From assembly GCF_025232395.1 (NCBI RefSeq), contig NZ_CP065938.1, positions 248,001 to 312,000 on the forward strand: 64,000 nt of DNA. The letters run 5' to 3'. The translations under genes and the position numbers were made by a program. Below the pieces are notes generated by a model that saw only the letters and a list, made by a program, of their open reading frames with translations, ran no database searches and was not told the origin of the DNA. Source of the stretch: Taurinivorans muris. GTDB taxonomy: Bacteria > Desulfobacterota > Desulfovibrionia > Desulfovibrionales > Desulfovibrionaceae. This document shows positions 16,776 to 24,833 of the stretch, one piece after another (position 1 is the stretch's first letter; each line of letters begins with the position of its first letter).

Positions 16776-17237
16776 ATGCAGTATTGGCTTTTTAAAACAG
16801 AACCCCATTGTTTTGGAATTGAAGATTTGAAAAAAGCGAAAAATCAAACGACATCATGGGACGGAGTGCGGAATTATCAGGCTCGTAATTTTATGAAAGC
16901 AATGAAATGCGGGGACTTGGGCTTTTTTTACCACAGTGGTAAAAATCCTGAAATCATCGGTGTTGTCGAAATTGTGAAAGAAGCATATCCGGACCATTTC
17001 GCATGGGATATGTTCAATGAACATTTTGATGCGAAATCAACACCGGAAAAGCCTTTATGGTTCATGGTCGATGTGAAGCTCGCGGAAGAATTTAAAGAAC
17101 CGCTTTCCAGAAAAAGATTATCGGCGGAGCTCGCCCTTGCGGATATGGAACTTATGAAAAAGGGAAGCCGGCTTTCCGTTCAGCCTGTTTCCAAAGAACA
17201 TTTTGATTATATTATGAAAATTGCACTCCATAAATAG
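16776..17237 (+). CDS. EVE domain-containing protein
   Basis: A 153-residue soluble protein that is essentially one EVE (PUA-like) domain. Typical features are the opening YWLFKTEP, WDGVRNYQARNFM, GDLGFFYHSG, IIGVVEIVKEAYPD and the closing RLSVQPVSKEHFDYI. EVE domains are thought to bind modified bases in nucleic acids; several are associated with defence genes or with modified-base restriction, but single-domain versions are widespread and of unknown role. I start at ATG 16776 after GAGGTAGG; the ATG at 16704 adds 24 residues that are not part of the domain. It precedes the tungsten locus but is separated from it by that locus's own promoter. Confidence 0.88.
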   Translation: MQYWLFKTEPHCFGIEDLKKAKNQTTSWDGVRNYQARNFMKAMKCGDLGFFYHSGKNPEIIGVVEIVKEAYPDHFAWDMFNEHFDAKSTPEKPLWFMVDVKLAEEFKEPLSRKRLSAELALADMELMKKGSRLSVQPVSKEHFDYIMKIALHK

Positions 17238-17265
17238 TTTTTTTATTAAAAATGATAAAAAGCTA

Positions 17266-17294
17266 TTGAAAGAGTTTTTGAAATGGGTTATTAT
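17266..17294 (+). promoter_or_regulatory. Promoter of the tungsten-enzyme locus
   Basis: TTGAAA (17266-17271), 17-base spacer, TATTAT (17289-17294). The predicted transcript start near 17301 coincides with the first base of the structured leader. Confidence 0.65.
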
Positions 17295-17301
17295 GATATT
17301 T

Positions 17302-17393
17302 GATAAATCGAGATTATCTAGTTATATGGAGATAATCCATTGGGTGCTAACCATTTTTGCTTTTAGTGCCTCCCGCCTTTGGAAAGATTTATC
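17302..17393 (+). promoter_or_regulatory. Candidate Moco/Tuco-type riboswitch upstream of AOR
   Basis: A closed structured leader. The outer stem is GATAAATC (17302-17309) with GATTTATC (17386-17393). An inner perfect hairpin is GATTATCT (17312-17319) with AGATAATC (17330-17337). Then come GGGTGCTAA...TTAG contacts, with the unpaired-looking GTGCCTCCCGCCTTTGGAAAG between. The layout and purine/CCUCCC-rich core resemble the molybdenum/tungsten cofactor RNA class from memory. Its position, directly after a promoter and before a tungsten enzyme and cofactor genes, fits cofactor sensing. A covariance-model search was not possible. Expression platform between 17394 and 17430 not resolved. Confidence 0.6.
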
Positions 17394-17430
17394 GAATTGT
17401 TAAACGTATTGACATGCTTGGAGGCATAGT

Positions 17431-19233
17431 ATGAAAACTTCTTACATGGGCAAATTGGCTCGTATCAACTTGACGACAGGTCAAATCACTGTTGAATCCG
17501 TAGATTTGGATTTGGCAAAGAAATTTATCGGCGGCCGCGGACTTGGAACGGCGATGCTTTATGAAGAAGGCGTTGCAAAAGTCGAGCCTTTGTCTGCCGA
17601 CAACAAACTTATCTATATTACCGGACCTATGACAGGCACAGCTTCTCCTACGGCAGGCCGTTATATGGTTGTGACCAAATCACCGCTTACAGGCATGATC
17701 GCATGTTCAAACTCCGGCGGTGTCTGGGGCGCTAAGCTCAAATATGCCGGTTGGGACGCTATCATTGTCGAAGGCAAGGCGAAATCTTGGGTATATATCA
17801 ATATTGATGATGATAAAATCGAAATTTTGCCGGCTGAAAAATATGTCGGCATGTTGAGTGAAGCGTGTGATGAAGAATTTAAAAAAGTTCATCCGAATGC
17901 GTCCGTGTTGAATATCGGTCCTGCCGGTGAACATTTATCCCTTCTTGCCGCCATTATGAATGATAAGGACCGTGCAGCCGGCAGAAGCGGTGTCGGTGCG
18001 GTAATGGGCTCTAAAAATCTGAAAGCGATTACTGTTACGGCAAGCAAGAATGCCGTTGAACCATACAGTGCCGATATGCTCAAAGAAGCAATGAAAACTT
18101 GCCTCTTGAAATTCAAAGAAAATCCTGTCACCCATGAAGGCCTGCCAACGTACGGCACTGCTGTTCTTGTTAATATTGTCAATAATATCGGTACATTCCC
18201 GACCAATAACTGGCAAAGCAGTTATTATGACAAAGCCGATGATATTTCCGGCGAAACACTGAAAGAAAAATATTTGGTAAAGAACCATTATTGCCATCGC
18301 TGCCAAATCGGCTGCGGACGTGTTGTCAATATTGACGGTAAAATTGCCGGCGGACCCGAATACGAACCGCTTTGGGCTTATGGCGGCAACTGCGGAAACA
18401 ATGATTTGAACGCTATTGATAAAGCGAACTACTTCTGCAACGAATACGGCTTGGATGCCATTTCCACTCCCTGCACTATTGCGGCTGCAATGGAATTGTA
18501 TCAATTAGGCGCAATTAAAGACGCCGAATGCGACGGTGTTCCTTTGAAATGGGGCAGTGCGGAAGCCATTGTCGAATGGACGAAACGCATGGGGGAAGCA
18601 AGTTCTCCTCTTGCCAAACTTATGGCTGACGGTTCATACCGCCTCTGCGAACACTATGGACACCCTGAAGTTTCCATGAGTGTGAAAAAACAAGAAATGC
18701 CCGCATATGACGCCAGAGGTATTCAAGGTATCGGCATTACCTATGCGACAAGCAACCGCGGCGGCTGCCATGTCCGCGGTTATATGATTTCTCCTGAAGT
18801 TTTGGGCTTGCCCGAACAATTGGACCGTACCACCACAGAAGGAAAAGCGACATGGTGCAAAATCTTCCAAGATTTAACCGCCGTTATCGACTCCATGGGA
18901 CTTTGCCTGTTCTCATCATTCGCTCTTGGCGCTCCTGACTATGCCGCATTATTGAATGCAGGCACCGGAACGAACTATGATGTGAACGGTTTGCTTGAAG
19001 TTGGTGAACGTATTTATAATATTGAACGTTTATTTAATAAAGCCGCCGGCATGAAACCTGAAGACGATCGTTTGCCGAAACGTCTTACCGAAAGTCCGAT
19101 TACTGACGGACCTTCAAAAGGCATGGTAAGCCAAATCTCAGTTACGTTGCCGCAATACTATGAAGTCCGCGGCTGGAAGGAAGCGTTCCCGACCAAGGAA
19201 ACTCTTGATAGATTGGGTTTGGTTGAAAAATAA
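17431..19233 (+). CDS. aor: Tungsten-dependent aldehyde:ferredoxin oxidoreductase
   Basis: Oxidises aldehydes to carboxylic acids with ferredoxin as electron acceptor (or the reverse), using a tungsten bis-pyranopterin and one 4Fe-4S cluster. 600 residues. The cluster cysteines are C288, C291, C295 (C-x2-C-x3-C) and C492, nearly the numbering of the archaeal prototype. N-terminal pterin-binding segments include GGRGLGTAMLY, SPLTGMIACSNSGG and GAVMGSKNLKA. GGAGG precedes ATG 17431. It is the first gene behind the structured leader; the downstream genes make the pyranopterin and import tungstate, strongly supporting W over Mo. It could pair with AdhE in aldehyde metabolism, which is inference. 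Confidence 0.95.
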   Translation: MKTSYMGKLARINLTTGQITVESVDLDLAKKFIGGRGLGTAMLYEEGVAKVEPLSADNKLIYITGPMTGTASPTAGRYMVVTKSPLTGMIACSNSGGVWGAKLKYAGWDAIIVEGKAKSWVYINIDDDKIEILPAEKYVGMLSEACDEEFKKVHPNASVLNIGPAGEHLSLLAAIMNDKDRAAGRSGVGAVMGSKNLKAITVTASKNAVEPYSADMLKEAMKTCLLKFKENPVTHEGLPTYGTAVLVNIVNNIGTFPTNNWQSSYYDKADDISGETLKEKYLVKNHYCHRCQIGCGRVVNIDGKIAGGPEYEPLWAYGGNCGNNDLNAIDKANYFCNEYGLDAISTPCTIAAAMELYQLGAIKDAECDGVPLKWGSAEAIVEWTKRMGEASSPLAKLMADGSYRLCEHYGHPEVSMSVKKQEMPAYDARGIQGIGITYATSNRGGCHVRGYMISPEVLGLPEQLDRTTTEGKATWCKIFQDLTAVIDSMGLCLFSSFALGAPDYAALLNAGTGTNYDVNGLLEVGERIYNIERLFNKAAGMKPEDDRLPKRLTESPITDGPSKGMVSQISVTLPQYYEVRGWKEAFPTKETLDRLGLVEK

Positions 19234-19242
19234 TTAACGATT

Positions 19243-19278
19243 AAAAAACCTGGCTCGCTTTGGCGGGCTGGGTTTTTT
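19243..19278 (+). terminator. Hairpin terminator/attenuator between AOR and moaD
   Basis: AAAAAACCTGGCTCGC, TTTG loop, GCGGGCTGGGTTTTTT. The stem is complete if G-T pairs are counted and ends in T6. It lies only 11 bases before the moaD start, so it probably reduces transcription into the cofactor genes and does not fully end the operon. Confidence 0.75.
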
Positions 19279-19289
19279 ATGAGGTATAT

Positions 19290-19511
19290 ATGATAGAGGT
19301 CAGATTATTTGCCACACTGCGTGATAATCGGGAAAAAACGTATTTTTTGCCTGCTGAAGATTTTCATTGCGCATTGGATATATTGCATTTTCTCGATATT
19401 CCAAAAGAAGCGGTCAGCACACTTTTGATCAATGGCTTTCATAAAAAGCCGGAAGATGAAGTGAAAGATACCGATGTTGTGGCATTATTCCCGCCTGTAG
19501 GAGGAGGGTAG
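19290..19511 (+). CDS. moaD: MoaD/ThiS-family sulfur-carrier protein
   Basis: A 73-residue ubiquitin-fold sulfur carrier: opening IEVRLFATLRD, and a C-terminal PPVGGG ending in the Gly-Gly that is adenylated and thiocarboxylated. It supplies sulfur for dithiolene formation in pyranopterin synthesis. AOR loci often carry such a MoaD. The start at 19290 is set by TATGAGGT; an upstream ATG at 19260 falls inside the terminator hairpin. Followed after 1 base by the MoeB-like activator, its expected partner. The usual partner subunit MoaE is not encoded in this window. Confidence 0.88.
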   Translation: MIEVRLFATLRDNREKTYFLPAEDFHCALDILHFLDIPKEAVSTLLINGFHKKPEDEVKDTDVVALFPPVGGG

Positions 19512-19512
19512 T

Positions 19513-20226
19513 TTGCAGACGAGATATGACAGGCAAATCATTATATCGGAAATTGGAGAAAAAGGACAGGAAAAACTTCGTAAATCGGAAGTATTGCTTA
19601 TAGGCTTTGGAGGGCTCGGAACTCCTTGTGCAACGTATCTGGCTCAAGCAGGCATAGGCCGGCTTGAAATTATCGATGCCGATACTGTTGCATTTTCTAA
19701 TTTAAACCGGCAATTCTTTTTTACGGAACAAGACATTGATTTATATAAAGCGCATATCGCGGAAAAAATTATCGGAAAAATGAACAGCGACGTAAATGTT
19801 CGCGGGCGGGTTTTGCGCATTGATGAAAAAAATGCGGAAGATTGTATCCAAGGTTTTGATATTGTCGTGAATTGTGTTGATAATATTGAAACGAGAAAAA
19901 TTGTGCATAATGCATGTCTGAAATATGATATTCCTTTGGTCGAGGGGGGAATTGACAGTTTTTACGGTTTTGTTTCCTGCATAAAAAAAGGGTATCCCTG
20001 CTTGAACTGCATGGGGTTTTTTGATGGGAAACAAAAAGCTGTGACGCCTGTTTTGGGGGCTGTGGCTGGAATTATCGGCTCCATGCAGGCTGTGGAAGCT
20101 TTGAAGATTTTGCTTGGCGTGAACGGTGTTTTGTATGGCAAAATTTTATATTACGATGCGAAACGACAAGAAACGGAACTTGTCACCATTCCCGGAAAAC
20201 GGAATTGTATCTGTCATAAGAGGTGA
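19513..20226 (+). CDS. moeB: MoeB/ThiF-family adenylyltransferase
   Basis: Activates the C-terminal glycine of MoaD with ATP. 237 residues with the E1-type nucleotide site ([20 protein letters not shown]), acidic loop EIIDADTV and the NLNRQFF arginine segment. It carries a zinc-site C-L-N-C near residue 171 and a C-terminal C-I-C-H that would supply the other ligands. The start is TTG 19513: GAGGAGGG is ideally placed and the previous stop is one base away. No rhodanese domain follows. Position directly behind moaD supports MoeB over ThiF or HesA. Confidence 0.85.
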   Translation: MQTRYDRQIIISEIGEKGQEKLRKSEVLLIGFGGLGTPCATYLAQAGIGRLEIIDADTVAFSNLNRQFFFTEQDIDLYKAHIAEKIIGKMNSDVNVRGRVLRIDEKNAEDCIQGFDIVVNCVDNIETRKIVHNACLKYDIPLVEGGIDSFYGFVSCIKKGYPCLNCMGFFDGKQKAVTPVLGAVAGIIGSMQAVEALKILLGVNGVLYGKILYYDAKRQETELVTIPGKRNCICHKR

Positions 20227-20231
20227 AGATA

Positions 20232-20717
20232 ATGCAAGGTTTTTCTCATTTTGACGACAGCGGCAATGCTGTTATGGTTGATGTTACGGAAAAAAAGAGT
20301 ACAACCCGCATGGCTGTAGCTGAGGGAACGATTTTTTGCAATAAAGCGATTATTGACGCAATCTTGCAAAAAAATATAAAAAAAGGCGATGTGCTCGGGG
20401 TTGCGAGGATAGCCGGTATTATGGCTGTAAAACAAACGGCTCATCTTATTCCCATGTGTCATCCTCTTTTAATTTCAAAAAGCAGTATCGATTTTGAAAT
20501 CAATGAAGAAAAAAATTGTATAAAGGCACTGTGCACCGTGAAAATTGAAGGGAAAACCGGAGTTGAAATGGAAGCTCTTACAGGGGTGAATATCGCTTTG
20601 CTGACCATTTACGACATGTGCAAAGCCGTTGATAAACGCATGCTTATTTCCGATATTCATCTTGTTGAAAAACACGGCGGAAAGAGTGCCGATTTTTATT
20701 TTGATGGGGCAAAATAA
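20232..20717 (+). CDS. moaC: Cyclic pyranopterin monophosphate synthase
   Basis: Converts the MoaA product 3',8-cH2GTP to cyclic pyranopterin monophosphate. 161 residues with the family core [44 protein letters not shown] and the [28 protein letters not shown] region. I start at ATG 20232, nine bases after AGAGG; GTG 20223 lies too close to that site. The stop overlaps the moaA start codon by one base (TAATG), so translation is coupled. Confidence 0.95.
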   Translation: MQGFSHFDDSGNAVMVDVTEKKSTTRMAVAEGTIFCNKAIIDAILQKNIKKGDVLGVARIAGIMAVKQTAHLIPMCHPLLISKSSIDFEINEEKNCIKALCTVKIEGKTGVEMEALTGVNIALLTIYDMCKAVDKRMLISDIHLVEKHGGKSADFYFDGAK

Positions 20718-21691
20718 TGCAGGACAGTTTTGGAAGGCTTATTGATTATATTCGCGTATCGATTACTGACCGCTGTAATTTGCGTTGTCTTTACTGCATG
20801 CCTGAAAACGGAATTGATTTGTGCGGGCATGATGAAGTGCTGCGTTATGAAGAATTTATCCGGTTATGCAGAATTTTCGCAGGGCTTGGTATTAAAAAAA
20901 TAAAGATTACGGGCGGTGAGGCTTTGGTTCGGAAAGACGCGCTTCACCTTATGAAAGCCATAAAATCCATTGAGGGAATAGAGCAGGTGACCCTCACGAC
21001 AAACGGTATTTTGCTTGAAGAGTATGTTGACGAACTGGTTCGTATCGGAATAAACGGTATCAATATCAGTTTGGATAGCTTGGACAATTCCGAATACAGA
21101 AAAATTACCCGTGTCGGTGATGTTGAAAAAGTAAAGGCGGGTTTAAAAAAAGCCCTGCAATATCCGCGGCTGAAATTAAAAATCAATTGTGTGCCTTTTG
21201 ACGGCGATAAACAAAATATTTTGGATTTGGTTGCTCTTGCACAAAATAATCCTTTGCATGTGCGTTTTATTGAAATTATGCCCATAGGCGAGGGAAAGCA
21301 GTTTAATTATCTGAAAGAAGACAGCATTAAAGCTCTTATTGAAGAGAAATACGGAGTTATGCGATTTTGTTACGAAAAACTTGGCAACGGCCCGAGCCGT
21401 TATTATTCTTTGCAAGGTTTTCAAGGAAAAATCGGTTTTATCAGTGCTATTTCCCATAAGTTTTGCCATGAATGCAACCGGGTGCGGTTAACATGCACAG
21501 GATATTTGAAAACATGCCTGCAATATGACATAGGCGTTGATTTGTCAGCGCTCATCCGTGCAGGCGCAAGCGATGCCATGCTGGAAAATGCAATAAGAAA
21601 AGCCGTGCTTGCCAAACCTATGGAGCATAGTTTTCTGCAAAAAAACATCTCTTGCGAAGAACAGGCGAAAATGGCTGCGATTGGAGGTTGA
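20717..21691 (+). CDS. moaA: GTP 3',8-cyclase (radical SAM)
   Basis: First enzyme of pyranopterin synthesis: radical rearrangement of GTP. 324 residues. The N-terminal 4Fe-4S site is C20-x3-C24-x2-C27. The C-terminal cluster lies in CHECNRVRLTCTGYLKTCL, and the chain ends in the Gly-Gly tail that reaches into the active site. The radical SAM GGE-like segment is KITGGEALVRKD. Located between moaC and mogA in one tight transcription unit. Confidence 0.96.
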   Translation: MQDSFGRLIDYIRVSITDRCNLRCLYCMPENGIDLCGHDEVLRYEEFIRLCRIFAGLGIKKIKITGGEALVRKDALHLMKAIKSIEGIEQVTLTTNGILLEEYVDELVRIGINGINISLDSLDNSEYRKITRVGDVEKVKAGLKKALQYPRLKLKINCVPFDGDKQNILDLVALAQNNPLHVRFIEIMPIGEGKQFNYLKEDSIKALIEEKYGVMRFCYEKLGNGPSRYYSLQGFQGKIGFISAISHKFCHECNRVRLTCTGYLKTCLQYDIGVDLSALIRAGASDAMLENAIRKAVLAKPMEHSFLQKNISCEEQAKMAAIGG

Positions 21692-22183
21692 ATGAAACGT
21701 GTTGCGATTATTACAGCCAGTGACAGCGGTTATGAGGGAAGACGCGAAGACGCGAGCGCTCCTGTGATAGAAGAAATTGTGCAAAAAGAGGGATATCAGG
21801 TTGTAAAAAAATTTCTTTTGCCCGACGACAAGGAAATGCTTGCAAAAGCCATGCGGGAAATAGCAGATGATGGCGGGGCTGAACTTATTCTCACTACCGG
21901 CGGAACGGGCTTTTCTTCCCGCGACGTTATGCCGGAAGCGACTCTTGCTATTGTTGAACGTCTTGCCCCTGGCATACCGGAGGCGATGCGGGCGTATAGC
22001 ATGCAGTTTACGAAAAGGGCTATGCTCACAAGAGCTGTGGCGGGAATACGCAAAAAAACATTGATTGTGAATATGCCGGGTTCGCCGAAAGCGGTTCGTG
22101 AATGTTTGGAATATATCATTTCGGAATTGAATCACGGACTGGAAATTTTACTTGGTGAAGCGAATAATTGCGCAAGAAAATAG
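21692..22183 (+). CDS. mogA: Molybdopterin adenylyltransferase (MogA/MoaB family)
   Basis: Adenylates molybdopterin ahead of metal insertion. 163 residues. The MPT-binding segment is LILTTGGTGFSSRDVMPEAT and the C-terminal VNMPGSPKAVRECLEYI is typical. The start codon directly follows the moaA stop. In tungsten organisms the MoaB form does the same job; sequence alone does not separate the two. Confidence 0.9.
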   Translation: MKRVAIITASDSGYEGRREDASAPVIEEIVQKEGYQVVKKFLLPDDKEMLAKAMREIADDGGAELILTTGGTGFSSRDVMPEATLAIVERLAPGIPEAMRAYSMQFTKRAMLTRAVAGIRKKTLIVNMPGSPKAVRECLEYIISELNHGLEILLGEANNCARK

Positions 22184-22192
22184 GAGATTCTT

Positions 22193-22624
22193 ATGGGAAA
22201 GGTTATTTCGACAAATATCAGTGAAATCCGCGGAATACAAAAGCATAATGTGGGCAAGGTGAAACTTGTTGAAGATTATGGCATTGAAAATGATGCGCAT
22301 GCGGGAAAATGGCATAGGCAAGTGAGCTTGCTGTCCCATGAGAAAATTGCAGCGTTTCGTGCTAAAGGCGCAATCGTGAATGACGGCGCTTTTGGTGAAA
22401 ATATCGTTGTTTCGGGCATTGATTTTAAAAATTTGCCTGTGGGAACACGGTTGCAATGCAACGAAGTCATTCTTGAAATGACGCAAATCGGTAAGGAATG
22501 TCATCATGGCTGCGAGATTTTCCAAAAAATGGGTGATTGCATCATGCCCCGCGAGGGTGTTTTTGCAAAAATTATCAAAGGCGGGGAAATCGCAGTCGGT
22601 GATGAGATGACTGTAATATCTTAA
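22193..22624 (+). CDS. MOSC domain-containing protein
   Basis: A single MOSC domain of 143 residues: AHAGKWHRQVSLLSHEKI, NDGAFGENIVVSGIDF and the conserved cysteine region GKECHHGCEIF...DCIMPREGVFAKI. MOSC domains are the sulfur-carrier C-terminal part of Moco sulfurases. Stand-alone forms in such operons are thought to help sulfuration or cofactor handover. AGGAG lies before the ATG. Its location between mogA and tupA fits a role in W-cofactor handling; exact activity unproven. Confidence 0.9.
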   Translation: MGKVISTNISEIRGIQKHNVGKVKLVEDYGIENDAHAGKWHRQVSLLSHEKIAAFRAKGAIVNDGAFGENIVVSGIDFKNLPVGTRLQCNEVILEMTQIGKECHHGCEIFQKMGDCIMPREGVFAKIIKGGEIAVGDEMTVIS

Positions 22625-22642
22625 AACTGAGGAGAAGATTTT

Positions 22643-23458
22643 ATGAAAAAAATCGTATTGTCTCTTGTTATGGCGGTATGCTGCGCAATGCCGGCATTTG
22701 CCGCTGACGGTGTTCTTAAAATGGCTACGACCACAAGCACGGCCGATACGGGACTTCTTGATTATTTGGCTCCGATTTTCAAGGCTGATACCGGCTATAC
22801 CTTGGAATATGTTTCTGTCGGCACCGGTGCGGCTCTTGCTCTCGGTCAAAACGGCGATGTTGACGTTGTTCTTGTGCACGCTAAAGCGAGCGAAGAGAAA
22901 TTTGTCGCTGAAGGCTACGGCGTAGAACGTTTTGAAGTCATGTACAATGATTTTGTCGTTGTCGGTCCGAAGGATATTTTGCCTTATTCGGAAGATGCCA
23001 AAGCAACCTTGGCTCAAGTTTTTGAAAAGAAACTCAATTGGGTCAGCCGCGGCGATGATTCCGGAACCGATAAAAAAGAAAAAGGCATTTGGAAGTCTTT
23101 AGGAATTGATCCGGCTCAAAATCCTAATTATAAGGAATCCGGTTCCGGCATGGGTGCCAGCCTTTCAATGGCTGATGAACTTCGGGCTTTAATCCTTACC
23201 GACCGCGGAACATATTTGAAAATGAAATCCGATGCGTCTGTGAAATTGGATCTTGATATCATTTGCGAAAAAGCTCCCGACCTTTTGAACCAATATGGCG
23301 TTATCGCTGTAAATCCTGCAAAATATCCTGCTGTCAACAATAAAGCCGCCAATGCCTTTATCGAATGGATCGTTTCTGATAAGGTTCAAAAACTTATTGC
23401 AGACTTCGGCGTTGATAAATACGGACAGGGACTTTTTGTTCCCAACGCTGAAAAATAA
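22643..23458 (+). CDS. tupA: Tungstate ABC transporter substrate-binding protein
   Basis: Periplasmic oxyanion-binding protein, 271 residues, with a clear signal peptide ending CAMPAFA-ADG. The mature start has the TupA signature TTTSTADTGLLDYL; later segments GTGAALALGQNGDVDVVLVHAK and NWVSRGDDSGTDKKE are also typical of TupA and distinguish it from ModA. It delivers tungstate to TupBC for the AOR cofactor. GGAGAAG precedes ATG 22643. The tupA-tupB-tupC order is the standard one. Confidence 0.94.
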   Translation: MKKIVLSLVMAVCCAMPAFAADGVLKMATTTSTADTGLLDYLAPIFKADTGYTLEYVSVGTGAALALGQNGDVDVVLVHAKASEEKFVAEGYGVERFEVMYNDFVVVGPKDILPYSEDAKATLAQVFEKKLNWVSRGDDSGTDKKEKGIWKSLGIDPAQNPNYKESGSGMGASLSMADELRALILTDRGTYLKMKSDASVKLDLDIICEKAPDLLNQYGVIAVNPAKYPAVNNKAANAFIEWIVSDKVQKLIADFGVDKYGQGLFVPNAEK

Positions 23459-23470
23459 TCAGGTCTTCAT

Positions 23471-24160
23471 ATGGAAATGGTATTTGATTTCATCGGTCTT
23501 TTAAATAATGTCGGGGCTTTTCATGCGATATCCGTGACGCTTTTCATGGCGTTTGCCGCAACGTCCGTATCTGTCTGCTTCGGCGTTGTTTTTGGGCTTT
23601 TGTTTGAAAAATACCATTTCCCTTGTAAAAACATCGTACTGCGTGTCAATAAGACACTGATGGGCGTGCCGCCCGTTGTTATGGGGCTTGTCGTATATAT
23701 GCTCGTAATGCGGCGCGGACCGCTTGGAAGTTTCGAACTTCTTTTTACCATTCCCGGAATGATTATCGCCCAAGTGCTTATCATCACACCCATTATTACG
23801 GGAATGGTTCATACTGTCGCCCAAAAGCAAGCCCCGCAAATGCGGGCTTTTGCCAAGAGCATGGGAGCTAATGAAAGACAGACGTTTTGGCTTGTTATCC
23901 GTGAATTGCGTTCCGAGATGTATTTTGCGGCGGTCACAGGCTTCGGGCGTTCCATCAGCGAAGTCGGTTCCGTCATGCTTGTAGGGGGTAATATCAAAGG
24001 CAGCACAAGAACCATGACAACAGCGATTTCTTTGCTGAAAAGCCAAGGTATTTTCACTGAGGGCATTTTTCTTGGCGTCGTGCTGCTTCTTATTTCCTTT
24101 TTCCTGCAGCTGCTTGTGGATTATTTCAGAAAAGAAGAGAATATCAATGAAAATTTCTGA
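23471..24160 (+). CDS. tupB: Tungstate ABC transporter permease
   Basis: A 229-residue inner-membrane permease with five or six helices. The coupling segment is AKSMGANERQTFWLVIRELRSEMYFAAVTGFGRSISEVGSVMLVGGNIKGSTRTMTTAI, the well-conserved TupB/WtpB-type region. It begins 12 bases after tupA and its 3' end overlaps tupC by 14 bases. Confidence 0.93.
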   Translation: MEMVFDFIGLLNNVGAFHAISVTLFMAFAATSVSVCFGVVFGLLFEKYHFPCKNIVLRVNKTLMGVPPVVMGLVVYMLVMRRGPLGSFELLFTIPGMIIAQVLIITPIITGMVHTVAQKQAPQMRAFAKSMGANERQTFWLVIRELRSEMYFAAVTGFGRSISEVGSVMLVGGNIKGSTRTMTTAISLLKSQGIFTEGIFLGVVLLLISFFLQLLVDYFRKEENINENF

Positions 24161-24824
24161 TTTGCAAGCGAAATTGGGCGATTTCACGCTGGCAGTCGAT
24201 ACGCTTATTTTGGAAGAGCGTAAAATTCATGCTTTCATCGGTTCAAATGGCTGCGGCAAGTCGACTTTGGCAAAAATCATCATGGGAATTTTGCCGTATC
24301 GGAAAGGGGAAATCGATTTTGAGGGCTTGCAGGTTCATGATATTGTTTTAGCTTCGCAAAAACCGTATATGCTTCATGAAACCGTTCGGGAAAATATCGT
24401 ATATCCTTTGAAAATCCGCAAACAAAAAATTTGTGAAGAAGAAATTGATTTTTATTTGAATGAATTTGGTATTTTTGAAAAAAAATTCGAGCACGCGCGG
24501 CAGCTCTCGAGCGGGCAGCAGCAAAAAGTTTCCATTATCCGCGCGGTTATCGCAAAGCAAAAATTCATTGTCATTGATGAAAGTTTGTCAAACTTGGATA
24601 TAGAAAGCATAAGCACTGCAAAGAATATGATTAAGCGTTTGCATGCCGAATCCGGTGTGACTTTTGTTCTTATCAGCCATCAAGTGGCGAGCATAGCGGA
24701 CTTGGTCCATGAATATCATTTTTTTGACCGGGGCGAACATATCCTTTCATGTGATTTGGAAGGATTGAAACGAAGCAATCATGAAAAAATCAAACATTAT
24801 ATGCAGCTGCAGTCTTTGCTTTAA
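24147..24824 (+). CDS. tupC: Tungstate ABC transporter ATP-binding protein
   Basis: A 225-residue ATPase: Walker A GSNGCGKST, signature LSSGQQQKVS, Walker B FIVIDESLSNLD, switch His in LISHQV. It lacks the C-terminal TOBE domain of ModC, as TupC proteins do. ATG 24147 within the tupB end is preferred (AGAAGAGA upstream); the longer upstream reading runs through tupB in another frame. Confidence 0.92.
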   Translation: MKISDLQAKLGDFTLAVDTLILEERKIHAFIGSNGCGKSTLAKIIMGILPYRKGEIDFEGLQVHDIVLASQKPYMLHETVRENIVYPLKIRKQKICEEEIDFYLNEFGIFEKKFEHARQLSSGQQQKVSIIRAVIAKQKFIVIDESLSNLDIESISTAKNMIKRLHAESGVTFVLISHQVASIADLVHEYHFFDRGEHILSCDLEGLKRSNHEKIKHYMQLQSLL

Positions 24825-24833
24825 GAGGTGGAT

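Noticed and set aside
22148-23017. 289-residue - strand ORF across MOSC and tupA
   Set aside because: Antisense shadow of two well-supported genes.
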